In this document: piece after piece, positions 1-6,859 of the stretch
Position numbering within the stretch: position 1 is the stretch's first letter
How the letters are laid out: the number at the start of each line of letters is the position of its first letter
Translations under genes and position numbers: made by a program
Notes under the pieces: generated by a model
Seen by the model: the letters and a program-made list of their open reading frames with translations, nothing else
What the model was told of the DNA's origin: nothing
Databases searched by the model: none
NCBI GenBank assembly: GCA_026708165.1
Contig: JAPOVO010000340.1
Coordinates: 1-9,060 of the forward strand
DNA from: Chloroflexota bacterium
GTDB lineage: Bacteria > Chloroflexota > UBA11872 > VXNJ01
DNA: 9,060 nucleotides
Direction: 5' to 3'

Positions 1-546
1 TTCCCTTTCGAGGAGTCCGAGCAGGACAATATCTTCGACAACGCCGCCTTCGGCTACTGGAAGGTAACCGTCGAGCGGCCCCTGCGCATCGAGGGCGCCG
101 ATCCGAACCGGGTCTACAAGGCGGCCGAGATCAAGGAGCTGAAGGAGACTGGCGAGCGGAGTGAGAGGGCGCCGGCGATCGTCCGGAAGATCCACCAGCG
201 GGGCACGGAGGCCGAGCCGCTGCGCGGCCTGTTCGCGACCACCGTCGACGGCCGGGCGGCCGTTGTGGAGTACGAGCCGGACACCGACCTGCGCGACACC
301 GAGCAGATCCCGCTGCAGGAGGGCGGCGGCATCGAGGCGTTCCTGCAGCGCGAGGTGCTGCCGTACGCGGCTGACGCGTGGTACCAGGCCGACAGCGTGA
401 AGACCGGTTACGAGATCAGCTTTACGCGGTACTTCTACAAGCCGAAGCCGATGCGGACGCTGGCGGAGATCCGCGCTGATATTCTGGCGCTGGAGCAGGA
501 GACGGAAGGGTTGCTCAGCGAGATCATCGGCGAGGTGAAGGCATGA
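1..546 (+). CDS. hsdM: Type I restriction-modification DNA methyltransferase subunit HsdM, C-terminal part (5' end outside window)
   Basis: The frame is open from base 1 to the TGA at 544-546 and gives the last 181 residues of an HsdM protein. HsdM is the N6-adenine methyltransferase subunit; two copies join one HsdS to modify host DNA and to recognise unmodified invaders. The catalytic SAM-binding and NPPY region lies upstream of the window. What is visible is the family's conserved C-terminal part: FGYWKVTVERPL (about residues 18-29 of the fragment), then a stretch ending in PLRGLF, then YEPDTDLRDTEQIPL, the GYEISFTRYFYKP segment, and a final helix (IRADILALEQETEGLL) of the kind that contacts HsdS. 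Codon use is extremely GC-rich (43 of 60 bases in line 301-360). The stop overlaps the hsdS start as ATGA, so the two are translationally coupled. The family call is from recognised sequence patterns and is strong; enzyme activity cannot be judged from this part. Confidence 0.93.
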   Translation, partial: FPFEESEQDNIFDNAAFGYWKVTVERPLRIEGADPNRVYKAAEIKELKETGERSERAPAIVRKIHQRGTEAEPLRGLFATTVDGRAAVVEYEPDTDLRDTEQIPLQEGGGIEAFLQREVLPYAADAWYQADSVKTGYEISFTRYFYKPKPMRTLAEIRADILALEQETEGLLSEIIGEVKA

Positions 547-1532
547 TCGACCAGCTTAGTAAGCCCTATGCCCAGTACAAGGACACTGGCGTGCCATGGC
601 TAGAAAGGGTCCCAGCACATTGGCAAGTACGGCGATTGAAGACACTCTGCACGCGTTCGGCGCTCTATGGGGCTAACGTGGCAGCTACGTCGTACGCGAC
701 AGCAGGCGTTCGTTTTCTTCGAACAACGGACATCAACGAGGATGGGCAGCTCAGTGGTGACGGAGTGTTTGTTCCCAAAGAATTAGTTCAGGACTACCTG
801 CTAACAGACGGCGACATACTCATCTCTCGAAGCGGGACTATAGGTCGCTCATTTTTGTATTCTCGCCAGGTACATGGCCGTTGCGCCTATGCTGGATACT
901 TGGTGCGTTTTGTGCCAGCTACAGTTGTTTCGCCGAAGTACGTCTTCTTGTTCACTAAGACCCATGCGTTTGCTGGATTCCTGCGGGTGATGGCAATCTC
1001 ATCAACCATCGAAAACGTAAATGGTGAGAAGTACGCCAATGCTGCCCTGCCATTGCCGCCGCCTTCCGAACAAGCCGCCATCATCCGCTTCCTCGACCAC
1101 GCCGACCGGCGTATCCGGTGCTACATCCGCGCCAGAGAGAAGCTGATCGCGCTACTGGAGGAACAAAGACGGGCTCTCGTTCACGAAACAGTGACCCGCG
1201 GCGTGGAAACGGCGACGAAGCTAAAGGCGACGGGAGATCCCTGGTTCCCGGAGGTGCCGACGCATTGGGACGTGATGCCGATGCGACGGGTGATTGCGAG
1301 TTCGTTGGATGGCCCGCACCACTCTCCCGAGTACCTGGATCAAGGAATCCCCTTCTTGTCTGCAAGAAACATCAGGGTTGACCGCTGGAGCCTGGAGGAC
1401 GTCAAGTTCATCTCGCGGACCAATTACGAGATTTTCTGCCAGCGGGTGAAGCCTGTAGTCGGAGACGTGCTCTACACCAAGGGCGGAACCACTGGGATCG
1501 CTCGCGCTGTGGACCTGGACTACCCGTTTTAG
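543..1532 (+). CDS. hsdS: HsdS 5' open frame: recognition domain 1, central helix and most of recognition domain 2
   Basis: This is the part of hsdS translated if the TAG at 1530-1532 acts as a stop: 329 residues. It keeps the first target recognition domain, the central conserved helix (about 174-225) and roughly the first half of the second recognition domain, ending at DLDYPF. It lacks the C-terminal conserved helix that pairs with the central one to form the spacer between the two half-sites. Truncated HsdS proteins ending just after the central conserved region are known to dimerise and restore activity in the EcoR124 family. This one ends about 100 residues later, in the middle of a fold, so a working half-subunit seems less likely. 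The start is well supported by overlap with the hsdM stop and a ribosome binding site. Confidence 0.75.
   Translation: MIDQLSKPYAQYKDTGVPWLERVPAHWQVRRLKTLCTRSALYGANVAATSYATAGVRFLRTTDINEDGQLSGDGVFVPKELVQDYLLTDGDILISRSGTIGRSFLYSRQVHGRCAYAGYLVRFVPATVVSPKYVFLFTKTHAFAGFLRVMAISSTIENVNGEKYANAALPLPPPSEQAAIIRFLDHADRRIRCYIRAREKLIALLEEQRRALVHETVTRGVETATKLKATGDPWFPEVPTHWDVMPMRRVIASSLDGPHHSPEYLDQGIPFLSARNIRVDRWSLEDVKFISRTNYEIFCQRVKPVVGDVLYTKGGTTGIARAVDLDYPF
1530..1532 (+). other. In-frame amber (TAG) codon interrupting hsdS
   Basis: Codon 330 of hsdS is TAG, following a run of four T at 1527-1530. The frame is unchanged on both sides, so a homopolymer length error cannot explain it. A one-base change from a sense codon such as TCG, TTG, TGG or CAG would produce it. 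HsdS proteins usually have an ordinary residue between the aromatic position and the following VWVH-like strand. TAG also ends darT, hsdR and the OLD-like gene in this window, so genome-wide reassignment of TAG is unlikely. Confidence 0.9.
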
Positions 1533-1553
1533 GTCTGGGTTCACGTTGCAGTT

Positions 1554-2021
1554 TTGAAGCTGAGGAAGGAGCGGATTCTCCCCAGATTCCTCGCCGCGGC
1601 GCTGAACTCGCAGCGGTGCTATGAGCAATCGCAACTACTCACACGCGGAGCCACGAACCAGGACCTCGGGCTTGGGCGTATGAAGGAGATCGTGCTTCCG
1701 GTGCCTCCATTGGCGGAACAGTCCCGAATCATCGAACAGATAGGTGTGCTTGAGGACCGAAGCGGTCGCGGTATTGAGGCTGGTGTACGCGAGATTGATC
1801 TGTTGCGGGAATACCGAACTCGCCTCATCGCCGATGTTGTCACCGGGAGAGTCGACGTTCGGGAGGCAGCGGACGGGTTGCCGGAGATCGATTCCGTCAC
1901 CAACAGCGATACTCTCGATGCCGGGAACCCGAGGGACAACGTGTCAGATTCTCAGAGTGTTCTCGAACGTCTGCTGGGCGATGACCACAAAGGCCCACAG
2001 GAGCAGGAGGCCCGAGCGTGA
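1554..2021 (+). CDS. hsdS: HsdS 3' open frame: end of recognition domain 2, C-terminal conserved helix and tail
   Basis: This is the remainder of hsdS, in the same frame as the 5' part. It begins with the end of target domain 2 (ILPRFLAAALNS, then LLTRGATNQDLGLGRM) and contains PVPPLAEQSRIIEQI plus the C-terminal conserved helix. Separate translation is doubtful: the first possible start is a TTG at 1554, 21 bases after the TAG, with no purine-rich site before it. Product from this piece would need stop-codon read-through or reinitiation. It is best read as the back half of one gene rather than an independent gene. Confidence 0.4.
   Translation: MKLRKERILPRFLAAALNSQRCYEQSQLLTRGATNQDLGLGRMKEIVLPVPPLAEQSRIIEQIGVLEDRSGRGIEAGVREIDLLREYRTRLIADVVTGRVDVREAADGLPEIDSVTNSDTLDAGNPRDNVSDSQSVLERLLGDDHKGPQEQEARA
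2005..2010 (+). promoter_or_regulatory. Perfect Shine-Dalgarno AGGAGG inside the 3' end of hsdS
   Basis: AGGAGG stands seven bases before the GTG at 2018, the best ribosome binding site in the window. It serves no annotated large gene: darT starts at 2109, about 100 bases further on. It is the main reason to take the short frame 2018-2104 seriously. It could instead be chance in a Gln-Glu-rich coding tail (codons GGA GCA GGA GGC in one frame; the hsdS frame reads CAG GAG CAG GAG). Confidence 0.6.
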
Positions 2022-2104
2022 GCGCCGGCGAGCAGAAGTCGTTGCGGGCGCCGTCCCGAGTGGGAACGGAGGATCGGGCGAGGTTCCGGTCGGAGATGAG
2101 CTGA
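2018..2104 (+). CDS. Possible 28-residue microprotein between hsdS and darT
   Basis: The frame starts at a GTG overlapping the hsdS stop as GTGA, ends with TGA at 2102-2104, and leaves only four bases before the darT ATG at 2109. The product would read MSAGEQKSLRAPSRVG followed by TEDRARFRSEMS: 28 residues, hydrophilic, rich in Arg, Glu and Ser, with no membrane segment or recognised motif. Support comes from position and translation signals only: the AGGAGG with seven-base spacing and tight coupling on both sides. It fills most of the largest gap within the operon. It may be a real small peptide, a leader whose translation delivers ribosomes to the darT start, or the N-terminal stub of a gene lost when darTG entered. 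No function can be assigned. Confidence 0.4.
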   Translation: MSAGEQKSLRAPSRVGTEDRARFRSEMS

Positions 2105-2108
2105 GACC

Positions 2109-2768
2109 ATGGCGGCGCCCGCGGCTCCCAAGATCTACCACATCGTGCACGTCGACCGGTTGCCATCGATCGTCGCCGACGGCCATCTCTGGTCCGATGC
2201 GGAGGTCGTTCGTCGTGCTCAAATCGACGGCGACCTGGGCACGACGATCGGGATGAGTAGCCTCAAGGAGCAGCGACTGACCGTGCGCCAACTCAGGAGC
2301 CACCCCGGCCTATATGTAGGTCAATGTGTTCCATTCTATTTCTGCCCACGCTCAGTCATGCTCTTCATGATTTGGAAGGCTAACGATGCAAGACTGGCGT
2401 ACCGAGGTGGTCAGGGCCCTATCGTTCACCTGGAGGCCGGTCTTCATGAGAGTGTTACATGGGCGGAACAGAATGGGCGACGGTGGGCGTTTACGTTGTC
2501 GAACGCAGGCAGTGCGTACTTTGAGGATCGGTCAGATCTCGCACACTTGGATGAGTTGGATTGGGACTCGATTGCCGCTCGTTACTGGCAGGACTGCAAA
2601 GAGGCTAAGGCGGCGGAGTTTCTCGTTGAGGATTCCTTTCCGTGGCAGCTTGTGAGCCGGATCGGTGTCGAATCACGCCGGGTTTTCGGTCGAGTGAGGG
2701 CAGCCTTGGAAGGGGCAGAGCATCGACCGAGTCTAGAAATGCGGGCGGACTGGTACTACGGAAGGTAG
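2109..2768 (+). CDS. darT: DarT-type toxin: single-stranded DNA thymidine ADP-ribosyltransferase (DUF4433)
   Basis: This is a complete 219-residue DarT-family protein, the usual length. DarT enzymes use NAD+ to attach ADP-ribose to thymidine bases in single-stranded DNA at short motifs; this blocks replication and, in known phage-defence cases, viral DNA synthesis. Visible family motifs, in order: YHIVHVDRLPSI (10-21), the NAD-site strand; VPFYFCPRSVMLFMI (74-88); RRWAFTLSNAGSAYFED (124-140); EAKAAEFLVEDSFPW (165-179), in which E170 aligns by eye with the catalytic glutamate; and the C-terminal ADWYYGR. All key regions are present, so the toxin looks active. An in-frame TGA at 2097-2099 fixes the start at the ATG 2109. 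It lies eleven bases before darG, in the toxin-first order usual for this system. GC (31 of 60 in line 2341-2400) is well below hsdM and hsdR, which suggests separate acquisition. Confidence 0.93.
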   Translation: MAAPAAPKIYHIVHVDRLPSIVADGHLWSDAEVVRRAQIDGDLGTTIGMSSLKEQRLTVRQLRSHPGLYVGQCVPFYFCPRSVMLFMIWKANDARLAYRGGQGPIVHLEAGLHESVTWAEQNGRRWAFTLSNAGSAYFEDRSDLAHLDELDWDSIAARYWQDCKEAKAAEFLVEDSFPWQLVSRIGVESRRVFGRVRAALEGAEHRPSLEMRADWYYGR

Positions 2769-2770
2769 GT

Positions 2771-2777
2771 GAGGGAG
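2771..2777 (+). promoter_or_regulatory. Ribosome binding site of darG (GAGGGAG)
   Basis: A purine run stands directly before the ATG at 2780 in the gap between darT and darG. It decides the start: the frame is open further upstream to an ATG at 2642, but that would bury 127 bases inside darT and add residues unlike the macrodomain N-terminus. A strong site for the antitoxin also fits the need for antitoxin in excess over toxin. Confidence 0.65.
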
Positions 2778-2779
2778 AA

Positions 2780-3844
2780 ATGGTGAAGTTCAAGACGGGC
2801 AACATCCTCGCCGAAGACGCCGACGCCCTAGTGAACACAGTGAACTGTGTCGGAGTCATGGGACGGGGCATTGCGCTCCAGTTCAAGAATGCGTTTCCCG
2901 AGAACTTCAAGGCTTACGCAGCGGCCTGCAAGCGCCAGGAAGTGCAGCCGGGACGCATGTTTGTATTCGAAACCAGGAATCTGACGAACCCGCGCTACAT
3001 TATCAACTTCCCTACGAAGCGCCACTGGCGAGGTCGGAGCCGGATGGAGGATATCGATGCCGGGCTGAAGGCCCTTCAGGCTGTGATCCGCGACAAGAAG
3101 ATCCGCTCTCTCGCGCTTCCACCGCTCGGAAGCGGTTTGGGAGGACTCAATTGGCACGTGGTGCGTCCTCGAATTGAAGCAGCGCTACGGGAGTTTAGGA
3201 ACCTGCGTGTAGTGGTCTTTGAACCGAGGAGTGCGCCGGAAGCCGGTCGCGTGGCGAAACAGACAGTGGCCCCGGGAATGACGCCTGGCCGCGCCTCGCT
3301 CGTTGGGTTGATGGACCGGTACCTGGGCGCACTTCTGGATCCGTTCGTCACATTGCTCGAATTGCACAAGCTCATGTACTTCATGAAGGTCGGCGGAGAA
3401 CCGTCCTTGGAGAGACTCCGAGTGGTCAAGGGGCCGTACGGACCCTATGCGGAGAACCTGACCCACGTGCTTCGGGAAATGGAAGGCTATTTCATCTCCG
3501 GCTATCGAGACGGTGGTGACGCACCGGACAAGGAAGTGGGGCTGGTGCCGGGCGCGGTGAGTGACCGGAGCCGGTTTCTCGGTGAGCACGCCGACCCGAA
3601 CGCCAGGTTTGATCGGGTGGCCGACCTCGTGTTCGGTTTCGAGTCGTCGTTCGGCCTGGAGCTTCTGGCAACTGTGCATTGGGTAATCACACGTGAATCA
3701 CCTGGGAACCTGGACGAGGCGATCTCGTGCGTTTACGGCTGGAACTCCCGGAAGAAGCGGTTCTCGGCTAGGCAGATCAAAGTAGCCGCCGACGTCCTCA
3801 AGACCAAGGGCTGGATCGAGCCTGCGGCTCTGCAGACGCCGTAA
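2780..3844 (+). CDS. darG: DarG-type antitoxin: macrodomain DNA ADP-ribosyl hydrolase with C-terminal toxin-binding domain
   Basis: This 354-residue protein matches the usual DarG length of about 350. The N-terminal macrodomain (about 1-155) removes ADP-ribose from DNA and so reverses DarT damage. Motifs seen are GNIL (7-10), NTVNCVGVMGRGIALQFK (19-36), INFPTK (75-80) and LPPLGSGLGGL (113-123). K80 sits where the catalytic lysine of Thermus DarG is described, so hydrolase activity is likely. The C-terminal part (about 170-345) contains LLELHKLMYFMKVGG and KGPYGPYAENL and corresponds to the DarG domain that binds and neutralises DarT. Its KLMYF...YGPY pattern also resembles by eye the Panacea/SocA-like antitoxin fold; that is inference. 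The stop TAA is followed immediately by the hsdR ATG (TAAATG), so hsdR translation is likely to depend on darG translation. Confidence 0.93.
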   Translation: MVKFKTGNILAEDADALVNTVNCVGVMGRGIALQFKNAFPENFKAYAAACKRQEVQPGRMFVFETRNLTNPRYIINFPTKRHWRGRSRMEDIDAGLKALQAVIRDKKIRSLALPPLGSGLGGLNWHVVRPRIEAALREFRNLRVVVFEPRSAPEAGRVAKQTVAPGMTPGRASLVGLMDRYLGALLDPFVTLLELHKLMYFMKVGGEPSLERLRVVKGPYGPYAENLTHVLREMEGYFISGYRDGGDAPDKEVGLVPGAVSDRSRFLGEHADPNARFDRVADLVFGFESSFGLELLATVHWVITRESPGNLDEAISCVYGWNSRKKRFSARQIKVAADVLKTKGWIEPAALQTP

Positions 3845-6800
3845 ATGAACACCGACGTTTCCGAGCGCGGTCTGGAACGCCTCATCTGCACGGCGCTGGC
3901 CGGCCATCCCTGCGATCCGCCGAAGGAGGGCCGGGCAGCGGAGGCCTCCGTCGGTTACGGCGGCGTCGGCTGGAGCTGTGCGAGCGCCAACGACTACGAC
4001 CGCGAGTTCTGCGTCGATCGAGTCCAGCTCGGCGCGTTCCTGCTCGCCACTCAGCCGGAGGCCGCTGAATCGCTCGCACTGAACGAAGACGGCCCCACGC
4101 GGCGCAAGTTCCTGGCCCGCTTGCAGGGCGAAATCTCCAAGCGCGGCACCATCGACGTGTTGCGCCACGGCGTCAGGCACGGCGCGCACCACCTGGACCT
4201 GTTCTACGGCACCCCTTCGGAGGGGAACCCGCAGGCGCAGGAGCGTTTCGCGGAGAACCGTTTCACCGTCGTTCGGCAGCTTCGCTACAGCGGCGACGAT
4301 ACGCAGCGGGCGCTCGACATCGGCCTGTTCATCAACGGCCTGCCGCTCTTCACCTTCGAGTTGAAGAACAACCTGACGAAGCGGACGGCCGCCGATGCGG
4401 AAGAGCAGTACAAGAAGGACCGCAACCCGCGCGAGAAGCTCTTCGAGCTGGGCCGCTGCGTGGCGCACTTGGCCGTGGACGAGGTCGAGGTGCGCTTCTG
4501 CACGCACCTCACGGGGAAGGCGTCCTGGTTCCTGCCGTTCAACCGGGGCTGGAACGACGGCGGCGGCAATCCGCCCAACCCGAGCGGCATCAAGACCGAC
4601 TACCTGTGGCGCGAGGTGTTGACCCGGGAGAGCCTGACCAACATCCTCGAGAACTACGCCCAGGTGGTTGCGTCGAAGGACGAGAAGACCGCCAAGCAGA
4701 CGCGGACGCAGGTCTGGCCCCGCTACCACCAGCTCGACGTCGTGCGCCGGCTGCTGGACGACGCCGCGGCGCACGGGGCTGGCCGGCGCTACCTGATCCA
4801 GCACTCGGCGGGTAGCGGCAAGAGCAACTCCATGGCGTGGCTGGCCCACCAACTCATCGGCCTCGTGAAGGACGACGGCCCGGTCTTCGATTCGATCATC
4901 GTCGTCACCGACCGGATCATCCTCGACCGGCAGATCGCGGACACCATCCGGCAGTACGCTCAGGTCCGTGCAACGGTAGGGCGCGCGGAGCGCTCGGGCG
5001 ATCTGCGAGGGTTCATCGAGGCGGGGAAGAAGATCATCATCTCGACCGTCCAGAAGTTCCCGTTCATTCTCGACGAGATCGGCAACGAGCAGCGCAGCCG
5101 GCGCTTCGCCATCATCATCGACGAGGCCCACTCCAGCCAGGGCGGCCGCACGTCGGCGTCCATATCGGTCGCTCTCGGGGAGGCCGGCGAGGAGGACGAG
5201 GACGAGACCTTCGAAGACCAGATCAATCGCGTGAAGGAGTCGCGCAAGCTGCTCCCGAACGCCAGCTACTTTGCATTCACCGCCACCCCGAAGAACAGGA
5301 CGCTGGAGATCTTCGGTGCGCCCGACCCGCAGCCCGACGGCGCGGTCCGGCATCTCGCGTTCCACAGCTACACGATGAAGCAGGCCATCCAGGAGCGCTT
5401 CATCCTGGACGTGCTGGCCCACTACACGCCGGTGGCGAGCTACTACCGGCTCGCCAAGACCGTGGAGGACGACCCGGAGTTCGACGTCAGGAAGGCGCAG
5501 AAGAAGCTGCGGCGCTTCGTCGAGGGCCACGACCACGCGATCCGCCTGAAGGCCGAGATCATGGTCGACCACTTCCACGAGCAGGTGCTCGCGAAGAACA
5601 AGATCGGCGGCGCGGCGCGGGCGATGGTCGTCACCAACGGCATCGAGCGCGCGATCCAGTACTTCCACGCGATTCGCGACTGTCTGAAGGAGCGCAAGAG
5701 CCCGTACCGGACCGTCGTGGCCTTCTCCGGCGAGCCCGAGTTCGGCGGCCATAAGGTGACCGAGGCGTCGCTGAACGGCTTCCCGTCCGGTCAGATCGCC
5801 CGGAAGATTCGGGAGGATCCGTACCGCTTCCTCGTCTGCGCCGACAAGTTCCAGACCGGCTACGACGAACCGCTGCTGCACACGATGTACGTCGACAAGA
5901 CGCTGTCCGGCATCAAGGCGGTGCAGACACTGTCGCGCCTCAACCGGGCGCGTCCGAAGAAGCACGACGTTTTCGTCCTCGACTTCCTGAACGACGCCGA
6001 CACCATCCGCAACGCCTTCGCCGACTCCTATCGCGCGACGATCCTGGCTGACGAAACCGACCCCGACAAGCTGCACGACCTGCAGGCGGACCTCGACGCC
6101 GCGCAGGTCTATTCACCCGACCAAGTCGACGATCTCGTCGAGCGGTACCTGGGCGGGGCCGAGCGCGACGAGCTCGATCCGATCCTCGACGCTTCCGTGG
6201 CGGTCTACGTGCGCGAGCTGGACGAGGACGCGCAGGTCGACTTCAAGGGCAAGGCCAGGGCGTTCGTGCGGACCTACGGTTTCCTGTCCTGCGTCCTGCC
6301 CTACACGAACGCCGAGTGGGAGAAGCGCTCGATCTTCCTGAACTTCCTGATCTCGAAGCTCCCGGCGCCCGACGACGAGGACCTGTCCAAGGGAATCCTC
6401 GACGCCATCGACATGGACAGCTACCGCGTCGAGAGGCGGGCGGTGCAGAAGATCCTGCTGCCGGACGAGGACGCCGAGATCGACCCCGTGCCGACCAGCG
6501 GCGGGGGACAGCGCCCCGAACCGGAGCTGGACCGCCTCTCGAACATCCTGCAGGCGTTCAACGACCTGTTCGGCGCCATCACCTGGGAGGATCGCGACCG
6601 CGTGGGGGAGCTCATCACAAAGACCATCCCAGCCCGAGTCGCCGCTGACTCCGCCTTCAGGAACGCCCGGCAGAACGCCGACGACGCCAACGCCCGCATC
6701 GAGCACGACAAGGTGCTGGCCCGCATCGTGACCGGCATGGTCAAGGACGACGCGGAGCTGTTCAAGCAGTTCATGGACAACGAGAGCTTCAAGCGGTGGA

Positions 6801-6850
6801 TGACCGACCGGGTGTTTGAGCTGGCCTGCCAGTCGACGAGCGAGATGTAG
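3845..6850 (+). CDS. hsdR: Type I restriction endonuclease subunit HsdR (nuclease and SF2 translocase)
   Basis: This is a complete 1001-residue HsdR, normal for the family. With HsdM and HsdS it pulls DNA past the bound complex using ATP and cuts far from the target. Domains in order: an N-terminal PD-(D/E)xK nuclease with D158 (ALDIG) and E172/K174 (FELK); helicase motif I HSAGSGKS (320-327, K326); motif II IIDEAHS (424-430); motif III FTATP (478-482); CADKFQTGYDEP (665-676) and QTLSRLNRARP (694-704) in the second RecA lobe; and a helical C-terminal region (about 800-1001) that docks on HsdM/HsdS. All catalytic residues are present. The ATG touches the darG stop and has no clear Shine-Dalgarno, which points to translational coupling. 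Codon use is very GC-rich, like hsdM and unlike the neighbouring darT and OLD-like genes, so hsdM and hsdR appear to be the original backbone. With hsdS broken, HsdR may have no targeting partner. Confidence 0.96.
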   Translation: MNTDVSERGLERLICTALAGHPCDPPKEGRAAEASVGYGGVGWSCASANDYDREFCVDRVQLGAFLLATQPEAAESLALNEDGPTRRKFLARLQGEISKRGTIDVLRHGVRHGAHHLDLFYGTPSEGNPQAQERFAENRFTVVRQLRYSGDDTQRALDIGLFINGLPLFTFELKNNLTKRTAADAEEQYKKDRNPREKLFELGRCVAHLAVDEVEVRFCTHLTGKASWFLPFNRGWNDGGGNPPNPSGIKTDYLWREVLTRESLTNILENYAQVVASKDEKTAKQTRTQVWPRYHQLDVVRRLLDDAAAHGAGRRYLIQHSAGSGKSNSMAWLAHQLIGLVKDDGPVFDSIIVVTDRIILDRQIADTIRQYAQVRATVGRAERSGDLRGFIEAGKKIIISTVQKFPFILDEIGNEQRSRRFAIIIDEAHSSQGGRTSASISVALGEAGEEDEDETFEDQINRVKESRKLLPNASYFAFTATPKNRTLEIFGAPDPQPDGAVRHLAFHSYTMKQAIQERFILDVLAHYTPVASYYRLAKTVEDDPEFDVRKAQKKLRRFVEGHDHAIRLKAEIMVDHFHEQVLAKNKIGGAARAMVVTNGIERAIQYFHAIRDCLKERKSPYRTVVAFSGEPEFGGHKVTEASLNGFPSGQIARKIREDPYRFLVCADKFQTGYDEPLLHTMYVDKTLSGIKAVQTLSRLNRARPKKHDVFVLDFLNDADTIRNAFADSYRATILADETDPDKLHDLQADLDAAQVYSPDQVDDLVERYLGGAERDELDPILDASVAVYVRELDEDAQVDFKGKARAFVRTYGFLSCVLPYTNAEWEKRSIFLNFLISKLPAPDDEDLSKGILDAIDMDSYRVERRAVQKILLPDEDAEIDPVPTSGGGQRPEPELDRLSNILQAFNDLFGAITWEDRDRVGELITKTIPARVAADSAFRNARQNADDANARIEHDKVLARIVTGMVKDDAELFKQFMDNESFKRWMTDRVFELACQSTSEM

Positions 6851-6859
6851 GATGAACTA

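Larger units (their letters stand above)
543..2021 (+). pseudogene. hsdS: Type I restriction-modification specificity subunit HsdS, interrupted by one in-frame TAG
   Basis: Read through one TAG codon, this frame makes a 492-residue HsdS, the subunit that sets the DNA target of both methylation and cleavage. It has the usual two-fold pattern: GVPWLERVPAHW (16-27) matched by GDPWFPEVPTHW (231-242); GDILISRSGTIG (90-101) matched by GDVLYTKGGTTG (307-318); PLPPPSEQ (170-177) followed by a long charged helix, matched by PVPPLAEQ and a second helix. The TAG is codon 330, between DLDYPF and VWVHVAVLK inside target domain 2. Both sides are in the same frame and both look like good HsdS, so the lesion is a single substitution, not an indel. 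The start overlaps hsdM (ATGA) with GAGGTGA at 532-538. The last ~55 residues after DVVTGRVDVREAA are an acidic, low-similarity tail. Target domain 1 is about 48-58% GC while the central conserved region is about 62-65%, as expected for exchanged recognition domains. A sequencing error or a suppressed stop are alternatives to a true pseudogene. Confidence 0.9.

Noticed and set aside
576..1280. Possible recombination repeats between the two halves of hsdS
   Set aside because: The two GxPW...VPxHW motifs match as protein but share only very short DNA matches, such as GCATTGG-like bases, too little for repeat-mediated inversion. No second hsdS copy or invertase is in the window.
1527..1530. TTTT run before the hsdS TAG as a slippage or phase-variation site
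   Set aside because: The frame is the same on both sides of the stop, so gain or loss of a T would break rather than restore the gene; four bases is also short for phase variation.
2022..2108. An internal promoter for darTG in the hsdS-darT gap
   Set aside because: The gap is GC-rich with no convincing -10 or -35 elements. Transcription from upstream is the simpler reading.
1744..2256. A 170-codon + strand frame spanning the hsdS tail and the darT start
   Set aside because: It is out of frame with two recognised families and reads as Arg/Ser/Pro-rich low-complexity sequence, a shadow of the real genes.
2642..2779. Longer start for darG at ATG 2642
   Set aside because: It would overlap darT by 127 bases and add an N-terminus unlike the macrodomain family. 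The ATG at 2780 has a purine-rich ribosome binding site and gives the standard start of the fold.
4837..5754. A 305-codon + strand frame inside hsdR
   Set aside because: It is a shifted frame within the helicase region, made almost only of Arg, Gly, Pro, His and Asp, with no recognisable domain.
3698..6076. A 792-codon open frame on the minus strand, antisense to hsdR
   Set aside because: It lies opposite a complete HsdR with all motifs. Its composition (Val, Leu, Arg, Asp, Gly repeats) is the usual mirror of GC-rich codons, and no domain is visible. GC-rich genes often leave long antisense frames.
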